64,000 nucleotides of DNA from assembly GCA_030867875.1 (NCBI GenBank), contig JAOWCC010000577.1:93663740-93727739 (forward strand), read 5' to 3'. The notes below the pieces were generated by a model. That model did no database searches, was not told where the DNA came from, and was given only the letters and a program-made list of their open reading frames with translations. Position numbers and translations under genes: made by a program. Of the stretch, positions 23,090 to 37,300 are shown piece after piece (positions within the stretch are counted from its first letter, which is position 1; every line of letters begins with the position of its first letter). Source of the stretch: Actinernus sp. WN-2022 (taxonomy: Eukaryota > Cnidaria > Anthozoa > Actiniaria > Actinernidae).

Positions 23090-23430
23090 CAGGGTTGCCA
23101 CCCACCAGGGGCAAAACAATTCCTGACTTTTCACTTACCATAAACACTGAATTTCTTATTTCTAATTCTGAATAATAAGAGGGTTAGCGAAGTAAAGGAC
23201 ATTCTCTTGTCCAAAACAAAAGTCATTATCAAAACCAGTAGCCTCCCCTCGCAAGATGCTTTGTGGCACGAGGAGCCGTCGTGGCAACTTGAAAATAGAA
23301 TTCCATTACTTTTCCCTGACTTTGACAAGAAATTGAGAATTCCCTGACCAGATGCAAAATTCCCGGATTTTTCCCTGACCTTGAAAAATTATCGATTTTC
23401 CCTGACTTTTCCCTGACTGTGGCAACCCTG
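23090..23430. mobile_element. hAT-like MITE, TIR CAGGGTTGCCAC, copy 1
   Basis: CAGGGTTGCCAC at 23090 and GTGGCAACCCTG ending 23430. The interior (CTTGTCCAAAACAAAAGTCA, GTGGCACGAGGAGCCGTCGT, repeated TTTTCCCTGAC) matches copy 2 at 60384-60677. Confidence 0.82.
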
Positions 23431-23773
23431 TTCTGAGTATCAGAAAAAAGAGTACTGGTATTTGAAGAATCTTTGATTCTTATGGCTTGTTGAAGATGGC
23501 AAAATTTCCTTTTTAAAAGCCATAAATAATGATATTTTTTAACAAGCACCATGTAGAGAACATAGAACTTCACTTCACTCATTAACAGACTAGAGGTCTT
23601 GCAGAGTAAAGTTATCAGTATAAATTATCAGTTGTCATGCAGTTGCATAAACATTAATGCTGGGAGTAACCACACATGTTAACTGTTAAGTCTGGTCATT
23701 CAAACTCTCTAATTTAAACATTAGAGGTTAGGCCTAGCATTGACTTTATGGAACGGGCCCCAGAAGGAGGAGC

Positions 23774-24327
23774 TTAAAGTGCTTCTAACCCTTCTTGACA
23801 TTTTTCTACCTATGAACCTTTGAAAGGTTTTGAGTACTTTTGCAAATAAATTTTTGGTTTACAAAGAATACTCTATGTTCTACGCTTGTTTGAAATGGTG
23901 AAAAAATTACCTTTCCTGACCCATGACCGCGTTAGAAAAAGCCTGGGTCGATTACCGGGTAGACGTCATCTCATTAATTCGACTTTGCTTTATAATTTGA
24001 ATAAATACTTAGCATTTTGTCTAAAATGACTTTTTTCTTTACTAACAACTCACAAACTGTGTATATTTCCTATAAATCGATGCTGTTGTGATAGAAAGGC
24101 GCCATGGAGGATAATACATTAATGAGATGACGTCGACCCGGGAATCGACCCACGACTTTTTCTAATGCGGTCATGGGTCAGGAAAGGTCAATTTTTCACC
24201 ATTTCAAACAAGCGTAGAACATACATAGAGTATTCTTTGTAAACCAAAAATTTATTCGCAGATATACTCAAAACCTTTCAAAGGTTCATAGGTAGAAAAA
24301 TGTCAAGAAGGGTTACAAGCACTTTAA
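23774..24327. mobile_element. Foldback element, ~250-bp arms, copy 1
   Basis: Arms run from TTAAAGTGCTTCTAACCCTT to the complement ending CACTTTAA and include CTACGCTTGTTTGAAATGGT, CCTTTCCTGACCCATGACCG and GTAGACGTCATCTCATTAAT. A second copy lies at 58153-58677. Confidence 0.85.
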
Positions 24328-24399
24328 GTCACTGTATGGGAAAAGATAGTAGCTTGCACTTTTACCCACAATCCTTTGCATAACAATCAAGGCAGAGAG

Positions 24400-24780
24400 A
24401 TTTTGAATGTTTCAAGGAATCCCTTGCTGTTGGAACAAGTTGCCATTAAATTGTTGGCAATATGGTCTAAGATGAAAACATGTTGAAATATATTTTAGTT
24501 TTCGAAAAAATTGGACATGAGTGGGTGAGGGCGCCACCATTTTGGATCTGATAATGTTGTTTGTTGGTCCCTATTGTTAACACAACAAAAGCTATTGTTT
24601 TTTTTCCAATAGGAACTGCTGTGAAATGTCATCAGATCCAAATGACAGCGGCTGCATCCAAAATGGCCCCTACTTTAATGTCCATTTTTTCAAAAACTGA
24701 AATATATTTGTCAATTTTTTCAACATATTTTATTGCCAACAATTTAATCGCAACTTGTTCTAAAAGCCAGGGTTCCCATT
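24400..24780. mobile_element. Foldback element, right half duplicated at 32529-32715
   Basis: AAATTGTTGGCAATATGG... and GAAAATTGGACATGAG-type arms pair with TGTCCATTTTTTCAAAAACT...TTGCCAACAATTTAAT. Its middle (GGAACTGCTGTGAAATGTCA) and right half recur at 32529 onward. Confidence 0.7.
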
Positions 24781-24871
24781 AAAACACTCCAGTACATATG
24801 TTGTTACCAGGCAGTGATATTGAAGAGAACATGATTTCTACTTAAGAAATAGAAAACATTTTCCGTGTTTT

Positions 24872-24967
24872 CATAGAGTTATAGAAACAAGAGTGGGAGT
24901 TTGGGAGGACAAGATGTGGGAACACGAGTTCTTCCAATCTTCCACAAGTGTTTCTATAACTCTATGG
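24872..24967. mobile_element. Short MITE, TIR CATAGAGTTATAGAAACA
   Basis: CATAGAGTTATAGAAACAAG with GTGTTTCTATAACTCTATG. A second copy is at about 32805-32925 and single arms occur near 25046 and 50572. Confidence 0.75.
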
Positions 24968-25248
24968 TAACATATATTAGCAAACAAGTCAAAATGTAAA
25001 TTCTCCCAACTTAAGCTCAAGTGTACACTCAATGTTCTATGTTTCTACAGAGTTATAGAAACACCACTTTCAGCCAATCCAAGCATGCATACTATCGAAT
25101 CTATTATAAGGAATTGTGGTCAAAAACTGTACAGCTACCATCTTTCTCCCAATGATGGAGAAAGTACTTACAGTACTATAATACAAAATTATTACCATTC
25201 TTTAAAATAATATACATTGCACACAATATAATTATATACATGTACCTA

Positions 25249-25396
25249 TCACTTTCTGTGATTTTTCCTGTGGGACAATCTTCGGTAGAATGCAGGATCA
25301 AGTTCAGCAGTTACATCATTGGGTAAAGTCGAGATTGGAACAGTTCTTGATTTGTTTTTCTCCACTTCATTAAAGGGAACCCACTCATCTGGAAGT
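25249..25396 (-). CDS. AEBP2: AEBP2 exon 5 (stop)
   Basis: Acceptor AACACTTCCAG before 25396; stop TGA at 25251-25249. Encodes LPDEWVPFNEVEKNKSRTVP, LPNDVTAELDPAFYRR and a basic end LSHRKNHRK. Confidence 0.88.
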
Positions 25397-28300
25397 CTGG
25401 AAGTGTTAAGAGAGTAGTAGTAAAACCAAAACCAAAGCAATTACAACGAACCAATCACGAATTAAAGTGAATAACGATTGCTTTCACTGACACAAGAAGG
25501 CAACCAATCAGGAGGAAAAGTAAATGCAATCGTGGTCGGATTGATGGCGTGATGGACCAAAACCACATAATTGTTGTTTTTACTCTGGAATTTGATTCAC
25601 TGACTGATTACAAAACATTTTCACAGCCAATAGAAAAGTTAAGTACATTTAAATGCAAAACCAAAGCAATCACCGAAAACTTTCGACACTCAATTGAAAC
25701 CTGCTCTACGAGTCACAATAGACCAATCCAAGGTCACCATTACCAATTATGATATCTACTTAAAGTAGCGATATCACCGATACGATGCTGCTAAAAAGAG
25801 CTCCTCAAAATTAGTCAAAATCTCAAATTTAAGAGTTACTGTATATCTTGTATGGGAGCAAAGATACAGTCCCACAAAGTAAGACAATTTTACAGACATT
25901 TGCATGCGGGAGTGCAAATTGTTGGACAAAATTGAGTCCGAAAATGTTGAATCCAGTGTAATAGGGGATTTAAATTGTAACTTGAATGCAAATCCTATTG
26001 ATAATACAACTACAATGTAGGCATCTGATAGAATTATGTTGAATCCTACCAATACACTCAGCTTATTCAAGAACCTACATGAATTACACATACATGTACA
26101 ATGTAGCTCTTCAACTCTCGATGATGTCTTTCTCAGATTCAGATTTCTTTATTATTAAACTCACTAATGAGCCAGGTGAATTTGTGGACCTCTGTTATTT
26201 CTACTTAAGTTTATATTAATGACTTACCAAACTGTAATCTCATCTCAGATGCAAGAATGTACACTGACTGATGACACAAACCTTACCTATTCTACTCACG
26301 ACCAAGACAAACTGCTTTCAGCTACATGTATGAGTCATGACTGAATTACTCTGAAACATTTATGGCTGGATGCTAATCGTCTGAGCCTAAATGTTGTCAA
26401 GACCAAATGTACAATGTACCGGTATGTTTATTGGGACACAACACAAAATTTCACAGCTCCCCAATCAACCAGACAATTTAGCCCTGACAGCCATCAAATT
26501 GGGTCAGGACTTAATACAAATGTCTTGGTGTCCACTTAACCCTTTCACTTCCTAGAGTGCCATATGACACTATTACTGGTTACTTGCTTTGAGGGTTTAA
26601 ATCTGACTAAGTTCAAAGAGCATTTATGCCCTGAGATTCCCACACACCTTAATGTATAGACAAATGATCCTATTAAACTGCATTAGGCATATGAAAATTG
26701 AATAATTTCATCTAAATCCTCCTTTCTTTGCATAAGTTAATGATAGTTAGAGCTACCGGGGAGAAGATATTGTATTTGATGGCTGGACAGTCAGTTGAAA
26801 CCTATGTGTTCAAGCGCAGTGAGCAGTCTGTCACACTTGCAGTAAAGTCATCGGTCAGAATAGAACATGACAGCATGCATGTAGATCCGCAACTACTTTT
26901 TCAATGACTGATCATTGCTTGCAACAATGCAGATGATATAGAGGAGGTGTTCAGCTACAAACTGTGCAGTTATCCAACTGCGCTCTTTGATTCTCCTCTG
27001 ACTCTATGTACGAAACCTGTGAGAAACAATCATAAAGGCATCCAATGTGACTCAAGCGATGCTTGGTTTCATACAAACTGCTGTCTTATCAGCGATACGA
27101 CCTACAGTTTTCTGGCTAATTCCTCTTGTACCTGGCTATGTCCACATTGTGGCTGTCCAAGCTTCTCTAGCAGTTCGGTGTTTAACTCTTCAGGCAATTC
27201 CGTGGCCACTACAAACTCGTTTACGGTTCTGTCAAGTATTACTGAAGACTCTCTTTGTCCTGGGTCGACCAAGTCATTCTCCCCTGTGACATCTACTCCA
27301 CTAAAGAAAACCCCAAGTATTACTCGTAAACCTACCAAACTACGTTGTATGGAAATCAATTGTGATAGTATTAGAAGTTCTGAGAGGGCCGCTGTTTTTG
27401 CTAGCCATATTGACATGTATGATCCAGACATCATATTTGGCTGTGAGTCCAAACTCCATTCTGATGACCCAACATATTCCTGCTTCCCCTCTGAGTACAC
27501 AGTATTCCGGAAAGAACGCCTCCACTCTGGCGGTGGCGGTGTCTTCATAGCCGTAAAATGTGATATCCCCTCGTATGAACTATCTGAGCTATCTACTGGT
27601 TTGGCTGATGATGATGAATCCCTGTGGGTTTCTGTACGTATGACTAACCAAAAGGAGCTGTACCTGTGTGTGTTCTATAAACCTCCCATTGCACCCATAT
27701 CCCGTCTAGACCACCTCTCTGAGTCTGTGCTCAAGGTATTTAATAAGAACAGAAAATCGCATCCAAACATAGTTATTGCTGGCGATTTTAATTGTGGCGA
27801 CATAAACTGGAATGAAGATCCTCCTACTACTACTAACCATATATCAGCACCTGCGATGAACAAATTACTTGATTTCATTAATGACAATGCTCTCAGCCAA
27901 CACGTAACACTTCCTACTCGCCCGGCATCTCTCAAGACCTTAGATCTGGTATTGTCCTCCACTCCTGCCTTAGTATCTGATGTAAAAATTCAACCAGGAA
28001 TGAGTGATCATGACATTGTAAATTTTTGTATTAATGTCAAGCCTCGAAGATCGGTTAGACCTCCTCATAAAGTGTATCTGTATAACAAGATGAACCTTGA
28101 TGGACTCCGTCAGGATGTAGAGGTTTCCTCGAGGGAATTCTTTGCATCCAGTCCTGACAGATCAGTGGAAGAAAACTGGTCCTTTTTTAAGAACAGTTTG
28201 CAAACTGCAGTAAACACTCACATTCCTTCAAAAATGTCAAAATCTAAAGCTTTGCTCCCTTGGTTGACCAGGGCAATCAAGCGCCAGATGAGAAAACGCG

Positions 28301-31300
28301 ATCGCTTGCTCTCCAAAGCTAAGCACAGTAGAGATAAAAAATCTACAGCTTGGGTCGCCTACAGACTCCAAAGGAACAAAGTTGTAAAGGCTTTGAAATC
28401 ATCCTACAATAATTACCTGAACAATGTCATTGGAAGCAGCCTACAGTCAAACCCGAAGAAATTCTGGAGTCATATTAAACACTCTAGAACTGAAAATATT
28501 GGTATTCCCACATTACGTCAGGGTGATTCAGTGTTCATCTCAGATAAGGACAAGGCAGAAACTCTCAACACCCAGTTTCAAAGTGTGTTCACCAAAGATG
28601 ATGGACAACTTCCTGAACTTAGCTCCACTACACGTATTTGTACTCCTATGGAAGATATAATGTTTACTGAGCCCGGTATACGTAAACAACTTGATAACAT
28701 TAATACATCCAAGGCTTCTGGGCCTGATGGTCTATCGGGTCGTGTTTTACATGAGTTTTCTGCTGAAATATCGGGCATGCTCACCTTCATTTTCCAACAA
28801 AGTTACAATTCTGGAGCTCTCCCAAGAGACTGGTCAAGTGCTATGGTTGTACCCGTCTTCAAGAAATCTAGTAAAGAAAACCCTGCCAACTATCGTCCTA
28901 TATCACTTACCTGTTTGTCCTGCAAGATAATGGAACATGTGGTTCTTAGCCACCTAAATAAACACTTATCAGCTAATAACATTCTCTCTGACCTACAACA
29001 CGGATTCCGTTCTGGACTCTCTTGTGAAACCCAACTTGTTCTTACAGTTCACGACTGGGCCAGCATCATCAACAAGCATGGCCAAGCTGATGCCTTGCTT
29101 CTCGATCTAAGCAAGGCGTTTGATAAAGTATCCCACGAGAAGCTATTACACAAGCTCTTGCACTATGGCATCCACGGAAGGTCTCTCTTGTGGATTTCTA
29201 GCTTTCTCTCCAATCGCTCTCAATTTGTGACTGTGAATGGCACCCACTCAAGTAGCATTGCTGTTACCTCAGGCGTACCACAAGGATCAGTCCTGGGTCC
29301 AACATTGTTCTTGCTGTTTATCAATGATATTGCAAATAGGGCTAATTCACAACTGCGTCTGTTTGCGGATGATGCAGTAGTATACCGGGACATCAAGTCT
29401 CCAACCGATCATCAGCTGCTACAAGATGACCTCATCAATCTATCCAAATGGGCTTCAGATTGGCAAATGGAATTTAACATATCCAAATGCCATCTCCTTT
29501 CAGTAACAAACAAGCACAAGCCGTACATGTCCACCTACTCGGCCAACTCGCAGGACCTATCTCAAGTCCCCCACTATGATTATCTGGGTGTACGTTGCTG
29601 TAAAACCTTAAGATGGGGGCCCCATTGCTGCAAAATTGCTAGTGAGGCGAACAAAACCCTTGGGCTGATAAGACGATCCCTCAAACCCTGTAATATCGCA
29701 GTTAAAGAAAGAGCTTACCAGTCTCTTGTCAGGCCTATCCTGGAATATGCTGCTCCTGTATGGAATCCCCACACAGACACTGACGTAAATCGCCTTGAAC
29801 AAGTTCAAAAAACGCTGCCAGATTTGTTTCGAACAATTATAATCCTACTGTAAGCACATCTAATTTAGTCAGGTCATTAGGTTGGGACACTCTAGAACAA
29901 AGACGCCTCCTTAATCAATCAGTGCTGTTTTTTAAAATTAGAAATGGGCTGGTAAACATCCCTTTCCCTGAGTGTGTTACTACTTCCTCCAGATCTAGTA
30001 GACGCCATCAGTATAAGTACACACAACTTCCAGTTAATGTATTAGCATATAGCTATTCTTTTTTCCCTAGGGCTATAAGAGTATATATATGGAACCTGCT
30101 TCCGTATGAAGCAGTTTCTGCTAACAGTCTAGCCAGTTTCAAGTCAGCCGCCCTGCCTGCCATTCGATCTATGCAGGTGCCTAGCCACCTGCGCAGGCTA
30201 TAGATCGCTTGTATATATGTTTAGTTATTATTCTTATCTATTTAATATTTACTTAATATTTTGGTATGTGTCACGACTTAAATCTCGTAGTTTATTATTA
30301 CTATTATTAGTAGTATTATTACTACCATTAGTAGTAGTAGTAGTAGTAGTATTATTATCATTACTATTATGTTACTTAGTTTATTATTATTATTCTAATT
30401 TATATATTATTTAAACTCCCAGTATTAGTGAAAACTATCCCAGGGAGTATAACCATCTAAGTATCTAAGTATCTAAGTAACCCCAAAAGCCAGCACTTGC
30501 ATATGCCTTGTGGGCGAAACTGTCATCAGATGCTACGTCAGGGCCATCAGGCAACGCACAGCATGTGGCACCGCCAGTCTGAAGATCAAGATGTCTGTCG
30601 CCTATACTGCAACCATGTGATGAAGAAATATGGAAACCCCATTATTGTATTTGATGGCTATGACAACAGCCACCAGCAGAGAGCAGCAGGGAAAGCAAGT
30701 GCAATTGTAACCTTCTCAGAAGGAATGAAAGTTACAATGAAGAATGATGCTTTTCTCTCCAACACAAAGAACAAGCAGCATTTTATAAGTATACTGAGCC
30801 GTTTTCTACAGGAAATTGGCTGTCTAACCATTCAAGCAGAAGGCAACGCTAATGTCCTTATTGTGAAGACTGCCGTACGTGGAGTCTCCTTTAGAGTGAG
30901 TTACTGTACTTGTAGATGACACAGATTTCCTTGTCCTACATTGCTATTACACAAGACCAGATTGATGTGACCTGTCCTTCAAGCCAGAACTAAAGGCAAC
31001 AGATGTGTTTGTAATATGAAGCAAGTTAAAGAGCAGTTAGGTTACAATGTTTGTCATAACATGTTGTTTCTTCGCGCAATCTTGGGGTGTGACACCACCT
31101 CTCACCTTTACAGAATTGGGAAGGCTGCGGCCCTAAATAAGTTTACAGACTTTGTACCCTTCCGAGAGCAAGCGAAGGTAATCGACTTGAAATTGACTGC
31201 AGACGACATAGTGGCAGCAGGGAAGAATGCTCTAGTAGCCCTATATGGTGAAAAGCCAGGAGAGAGACTTGACAGCCTTCGATACCGAAGATACTATGGA

Positions 31301-34300
31301 AAACTGGCTACAAGAAGCTTGCAGATACAACCGCAGAATCTGCCCCCGACATCGGCAGCATCCCATTATCATAGCTTCAGGGTGTACCTACAGGTTAAAC
31401 AATGGCAATGTCAGGACCAAGGCATGTGACTAGAAGACTGGGGGTGGAAGCTGAGCAACGATCGAGTACTCCCTGTGACGACTGACCTACCGGCTGCTCC
31501 AGAGTCTCTACTTAAGATGATCAGATGTAACTGTTCATCAGATTGTTCTACTGGGAGGTGCACCTGCCGTAAACATGGCCTGAACTGCTCTCCTGCATGC
31601 GATCAATGCAGAGGCACTGGATGCACTAATTCCACCATCCAGCTTGTCGATCATAGTGACGACGAGGAATAGCTGTAGATAATATGGACAACAAGGCAAA
31701 GCTAAACTGTAACTGCGACTTGACTTCCTTCAGCTTTGTCGGGAAACTGAGAGAGTTCAGTGCAATCTACATTTAACAAATAATCCTTGACAGTGTCTAA
31801 TGACTTATTGAGCTTCTTTTGGTACTCTTTAATTTAAGGTGATACTCTTTGTAGGCACGAATTGATGAGAAATAACGTCATATCTATTCTATACTAGCAC
31901 TGTAGTGGACTAGGAATAAAGGTGCGGTTGGCTTATTGGCTGATGCTTTTGTGGTGATTTATCTGATTACGGTTTATACATGTATGCATGCGTGCTATCA
32001 TATTGTATCGATTTTGGATGAAATGAATATGATTTTGCAGATAAACAAGCAAATTAAAATCAACTTCTGTTTTGAGCCTTAATTGCTTTCATGTTGCAGC
32101 AGAGGGCGAGTTATTCACTTGGGAATGTTCCTGAGCTCGGATTCTTGGGGACTTTTAGATATTAATCTAGACACTTATTCTGAAAGGTTTTTGAAGAGAA
32201 AGCTTTTGTGAAATATACATATTTTTCTAAACATCCATGTAAATATTTGGGCCTAATATCAGTGATTTTACCAAATATTTTGTGTAAATCAGAAATAGTT
32301 CCATTCACAAGGAGAAAGAAATCACCTTTGATTGGCCTCACATGTCGTCACATAATTAGCATATTGGAAATAGAAATATCTATAACCCGTAGATGCCACA
32401 CTCAAATTTAAAACAAAAATTAAAGTTCAACTATTTACTTGATGGAGAATCGATTTAATGATAAAAAATTTGGGCTCATATGCACTTTAACTCTTTCTTC
32501 CGCTCACCCCTTCAATTCGTTTGTTACAATAGGGACTGCTGTGAAACATCATCAGATCCAAGATTGCAGCGCCTGTACCCAAATTAAAATGGCTCCTACT
32601 ATATGTCCATTTTTTTTCAAAAACTGAAATATATTTTTCAATTTTTTTCAATATATTTTATTGCCAACAATTTAATGGCAACTTGTTCCAAAAGCCAGGG
32701 TTTCCTTTAAAACACTCCAGTACACATGTTGTTACCAAGCAGTGATATTGAAGAGAACAGATGATTTCTACATAAGAAATAGAAAATAGTTTCTCTGTTT
32801 CCACAGAGTTACATGTACATGTATAGAAACAAGAGTGGGAGTTTGGGAGGACGAGATGTGTGAACACGAGCCCGAAGGGCGAGTGTTAGAGATCTTCCAC
32901 AAGTGTTTCTATAACTCTATGGTAACATATATTGCAAACATTCTTATAAAATAAACAAGTAAAAATGTAAATTCTCCCAACTACATGTACATGTAGCTCA
33001 AGTGCACAGTCAATGTTTTTATATTTTATGCACTGGTAAATAATTATTTATTATTTATTCACTTACACATCATCTGGTAACCAATGCAGAAGAACATCTA
33101 CTTGTCCACTCTTTTCATTAGTTCTCTTACCAAGTACCTGAAAAAGGCAGGGATACAAGAACATTACATTCAAAAACATCTACCTGTAAACAGTCAGATT
33201 AACATAGAGCAAATTTTGTATGAGTGGGACAAACTTCGGCAGTGACTATGGCACAGTTACTGCTTTATGGTCTATTAATTAAGGGAGTGTTCATTATTTA
33301 TGGCTTGGGGGTGTTGGCATTTCATCTGCTTCTCTTGTTAAAATTTTATGACCCCCCTATGTATGAATTAAAACTTAGATGACCCCCCTATAAAATTGCT
33401 CAAAACTTTGACTCCCTCCTGCCCCCAAACAAAAAAGATAGATTTGCAAGAAAGAATGCAAACTGCATAATTTATACTCATGTACATATGTAATCTATTA
33501 AATTTACTATTGTTTCTAGATTTATGGTATTTTCCATGATGCATTACTTTTGTTTAGAAGAAAACATATATACAGGTATTCTTCTGAAAATCTCTACCTC
33601 ACCCTCCTTCCCGTATGGGTAATTGAAATAAGTACTGTTAATTTGTGCATTACAATTTGTATATTGCACCATATTGCATTGTTCCGTAGTCCCAGATAAA
33701 TGAAAAAGATCTCAGTATTGGCATAACTAATCTCCTGGACACAGATGCATTATCTATGAGGATGTGCCTTTGATCATGAGCTTAGAGAATATCATCCTGC
33801 ATATGAAGAAAATAAAGCTGACTTACTATGATTTACTATGCCTAAACGTTGCGAGGGCTGAAGGTCTGAGCCTAAATTTTTTAGATTTTATAATACTGCT
33901 CTCTAAACACTAGTTTCCTGTGTTCTGGACTAAACATTGGCTTAGCATTACAACAACAATTTCATTACATTTTACATGACAGGTATGTCAAAACTTTGAT
34001 GACCTACCAAGGAACAGGTAAAATCTTTGATGACCCCCTACAAAAGCACTTAAAACTTTTTTTGCCCCTCAGTGATTTCACTGACCCCCCCCAAGCCATA
34101 AATAATGAACACTCCCTAAGTAATGATTCAGCCAAGAACTGTAGCAAGATATTTCAATCTCAAATTTGATAACTTTCCCCAAATACAATGTTCTTCAAAA
34201 GTAAACCATAGTTTGATCAAAAATAAATTCAAACTTATTATTGAATGAAAATGCGTTACTACATGTAGTTTGATGGGTTTCTATTGAAATTTACGAGTAC

Positions 34301-37300
34301 ATTGTACATGTATATCCACCAATGAAATTACAAGAAAGAAGAATAGAAAATTAGCACCTGTTTACATTCCTTAATGCCATTCATGCTATCATTCTCAACA
34401 GGAGCATTACTTAATGCGAAGCACACACATGGTTCATACAGATGTCAAAACTTCTCATTTAAGGACTTATTTTCCACATGATCACACATTGACGACGCCT
34501 CAAAATTCAATGCAAATTACATTGTAGACCCAATATAATTAAGCCCCTTCCTTTGACTTGTTTGCATGATGCAGCTCTAATGAACTTTTTAACTGAGGCA
34601 AAATTGAGGATGTTTCCAACACCGAAATGGTGTCAATATTTTGAATCAATATAAATCTTCACTTCGCCAGCAATGAGTGAAGGCGCCAAAAAAATAAGAG
34701 ACGAGCTACGATTGGTAAATTTTCGAGCAAAGAATTTGGCGCAACTGACTTCTGATTATGAAAGCCACACTGTGAATGGTTAAATCTGGGAAAAGGAATG
34801 TTGTTCGGGTTTAAGCAGCCGTTAGTGGGGAGAAGCGTTGCGTGATGACACAAATAATGGCTGCGAAGGAGACTAAGATTTTGCAACCTACTTAAAAAAA
34901 ATTGCAACTTAACCCACTTAGAGGCTCAGGTGCCTTTGTTCAATAAGCCACCTACTTTTTCCTTATTCATGCCTCCTACATGTACAATTAGCTACTTGAA
35001 ACGTTATTGAAACTACTGACTACATGTATCTATGATTAGCATAACCCAGCCGCCGTCAATTGACAAACTTGCCCTCTGATTGGCTATATAGCCAGGCACT
35101 GTCTATCGATCAATAGTCGACCATGTGTGCTGCAGACAAAAATCACTTACTAGAATAATGCTTGTTTACATTTTTCTCACAGTTTTCTTGATCACTAACT
35201 AAAGTTGATAGAATGGTGACTTGGTTATGCTAAAACAATTGAAGAGCAGCCTGTGTGCAACAAGGGCATACACATGTAAGTGAATCCTGATCACATTCTA
35301 AATTCTCCCTTAGAAAACTAAGAATTGGAAGGAGAATTGAGAATGAGATCAGGAGATACTTACAGTGTACGCCCCTGTTGCACAGTCCTTCAATTAGACT
35401 TCTCACTCTTGGATAGAAACCCTGAGCTTGTATTCTAATAAATATTGTTAAATATAGCAACTCACCTTGCTATGAAATGTAATTTTTGCACCATCTATAC
35501 CCACTTTGTAACATGATTCAGGCATCATTTTAGGGAGTCGCTTCTTTATACTATTTACAGTTTTAGGGTCCACAAAATCATCTTTTACTGTAAATAAAAA
35601 ACAAACTCCATTAAATCACATTACAAGGTAAACTGTTTGGCAGTGAAACATGTCTTGCAGACTTTCTTAGATCCGAACTTAAATGGACACATTTTGTAAG
35701 TTTAACTTCTTGATAATCAATCAATGGTGCTACATGTATTTATGATACAACTGTCCACAATTACACAAACCCTTTTTGTTGTGTTGTTTGATTTCATACT
35801 TCTCTGTGGATAGCAATACAATAATGCACCTATCAATGTTAAGCCCGAGGGAGGGAGGCTATTACTAGGTAACAAAAGGAAGGTAGGGCAGTGGGGTGGG
35901 GAATTTTGATATTATTGATCAAAGGTGTTACATGTTCCAAGGGTGGGGAATTTGATTTTTTGGGGGAGAAATTATCAAATCCCCATTTCCTATCCCTTGC
36001 CCACTTAAAATGTAGGTGCATAATGGTGTATTATTCAAATAAACACACCAACTGAAGCTTCTGAAGGTGCAATTTTAGTTTTAACTCCTTTATCCCAAAA
36101 CTATCTAAAAACGTACAGTGTATGAACCTGAGATGTGGGGAGTGCTCCACTGGGACCATCATGTACATGTAATAACCTACCCCTTCTCAGAGTGACCTAA
36201 AAAATATGTTTTTCCTACCTCACGGAAGACTAGAAATGAAAGTACATTTATTTAGCAAAAGGCTCTAAGCGGTAACAGGAGCTTCAAGCTGACAGATATC
36301 ACTCTTACATGTAGCTTCATGTTATCAAATACAGTACAGCCTTTTGCTAACTAAATATACTGTTAGTATTATTAAGCTTAATCTGCCATAATTCACCTTA
36401 TTCATATCTCATGCCCACACAGTAACAAATCTCAGTGTTAACAATGGTATCAGAGTGAGCTAGGCCAGTTGTCCCAAAGATCGCAAAATTGGAATAGGTC
36501 AGAAATGTCTTAGTTTCCGTCATATTCATATCCCACTGTTGTGTTATTTTTCCGCACCAACTGTATATTTTTCTCTTCTTGTTTCTTGTGCCAAGTTGGG
36601 AGAACTCACAGGCGTTGTTTTGATGCCTTTATGAATAAGGTCAATAGATCATTAATTGTTAGCTGCATTGCAATTATTGATCACTGAACCATTTTCCCAA
36701 AAATCTACTGGTTAAAAGTTAAGAGGGAAAAATCCAAAACATTACATTTGAAAATTGAACAGAAAAAGTACCGTAAACACCTGTGTATAAGCCGCACCCG
36801 TAGATACGCAGCACCCCAAGTATTGAGCTTGAATCACAGGCTTCCCAGACTTGACGTATATTTCCCGCTTATTAGTCTGTTGGGTTACCTGTGGTTTATC
36901 GATTAGTTTCATAACGATCTCAGAAGAGTTTATATAATTGCTTCCTGTGAATTCTCTTTTCCGATTCCTACTAAAAGAATCTTCAATAATAAAAGATTGA
37001 TACTTAATGAAGTTGTGTGAGTGGTTTTTTGGCGATTTGGGGCCTTCTAAAGCAATTTATTAGGATTCAAAATTTTGACCGTTGGCCGTGGCTCTAAAAA
37101 ATTCAACAAGGTAGGCAACTCGACCTCGCCAAAGCACATACTTACCTCAAAGATCACCCCAAAATCGGCACTTTTCTTCCTCGCTCGCTATTCAGCTTTC
37201 GGCACAGGAGGGAATAGTTATCAAGCAACATCTGACCACTGAGATTTAGGAAAATCCATCAAATTTATCATCGCCAAACGGCCTCCTCAAGACCCAAAAA

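Noticed and set aside
27102..27548. 148-codon minus-strand frame
   Set aside because: Antisense shadow of the LINE PHD and endonuclease coding region.
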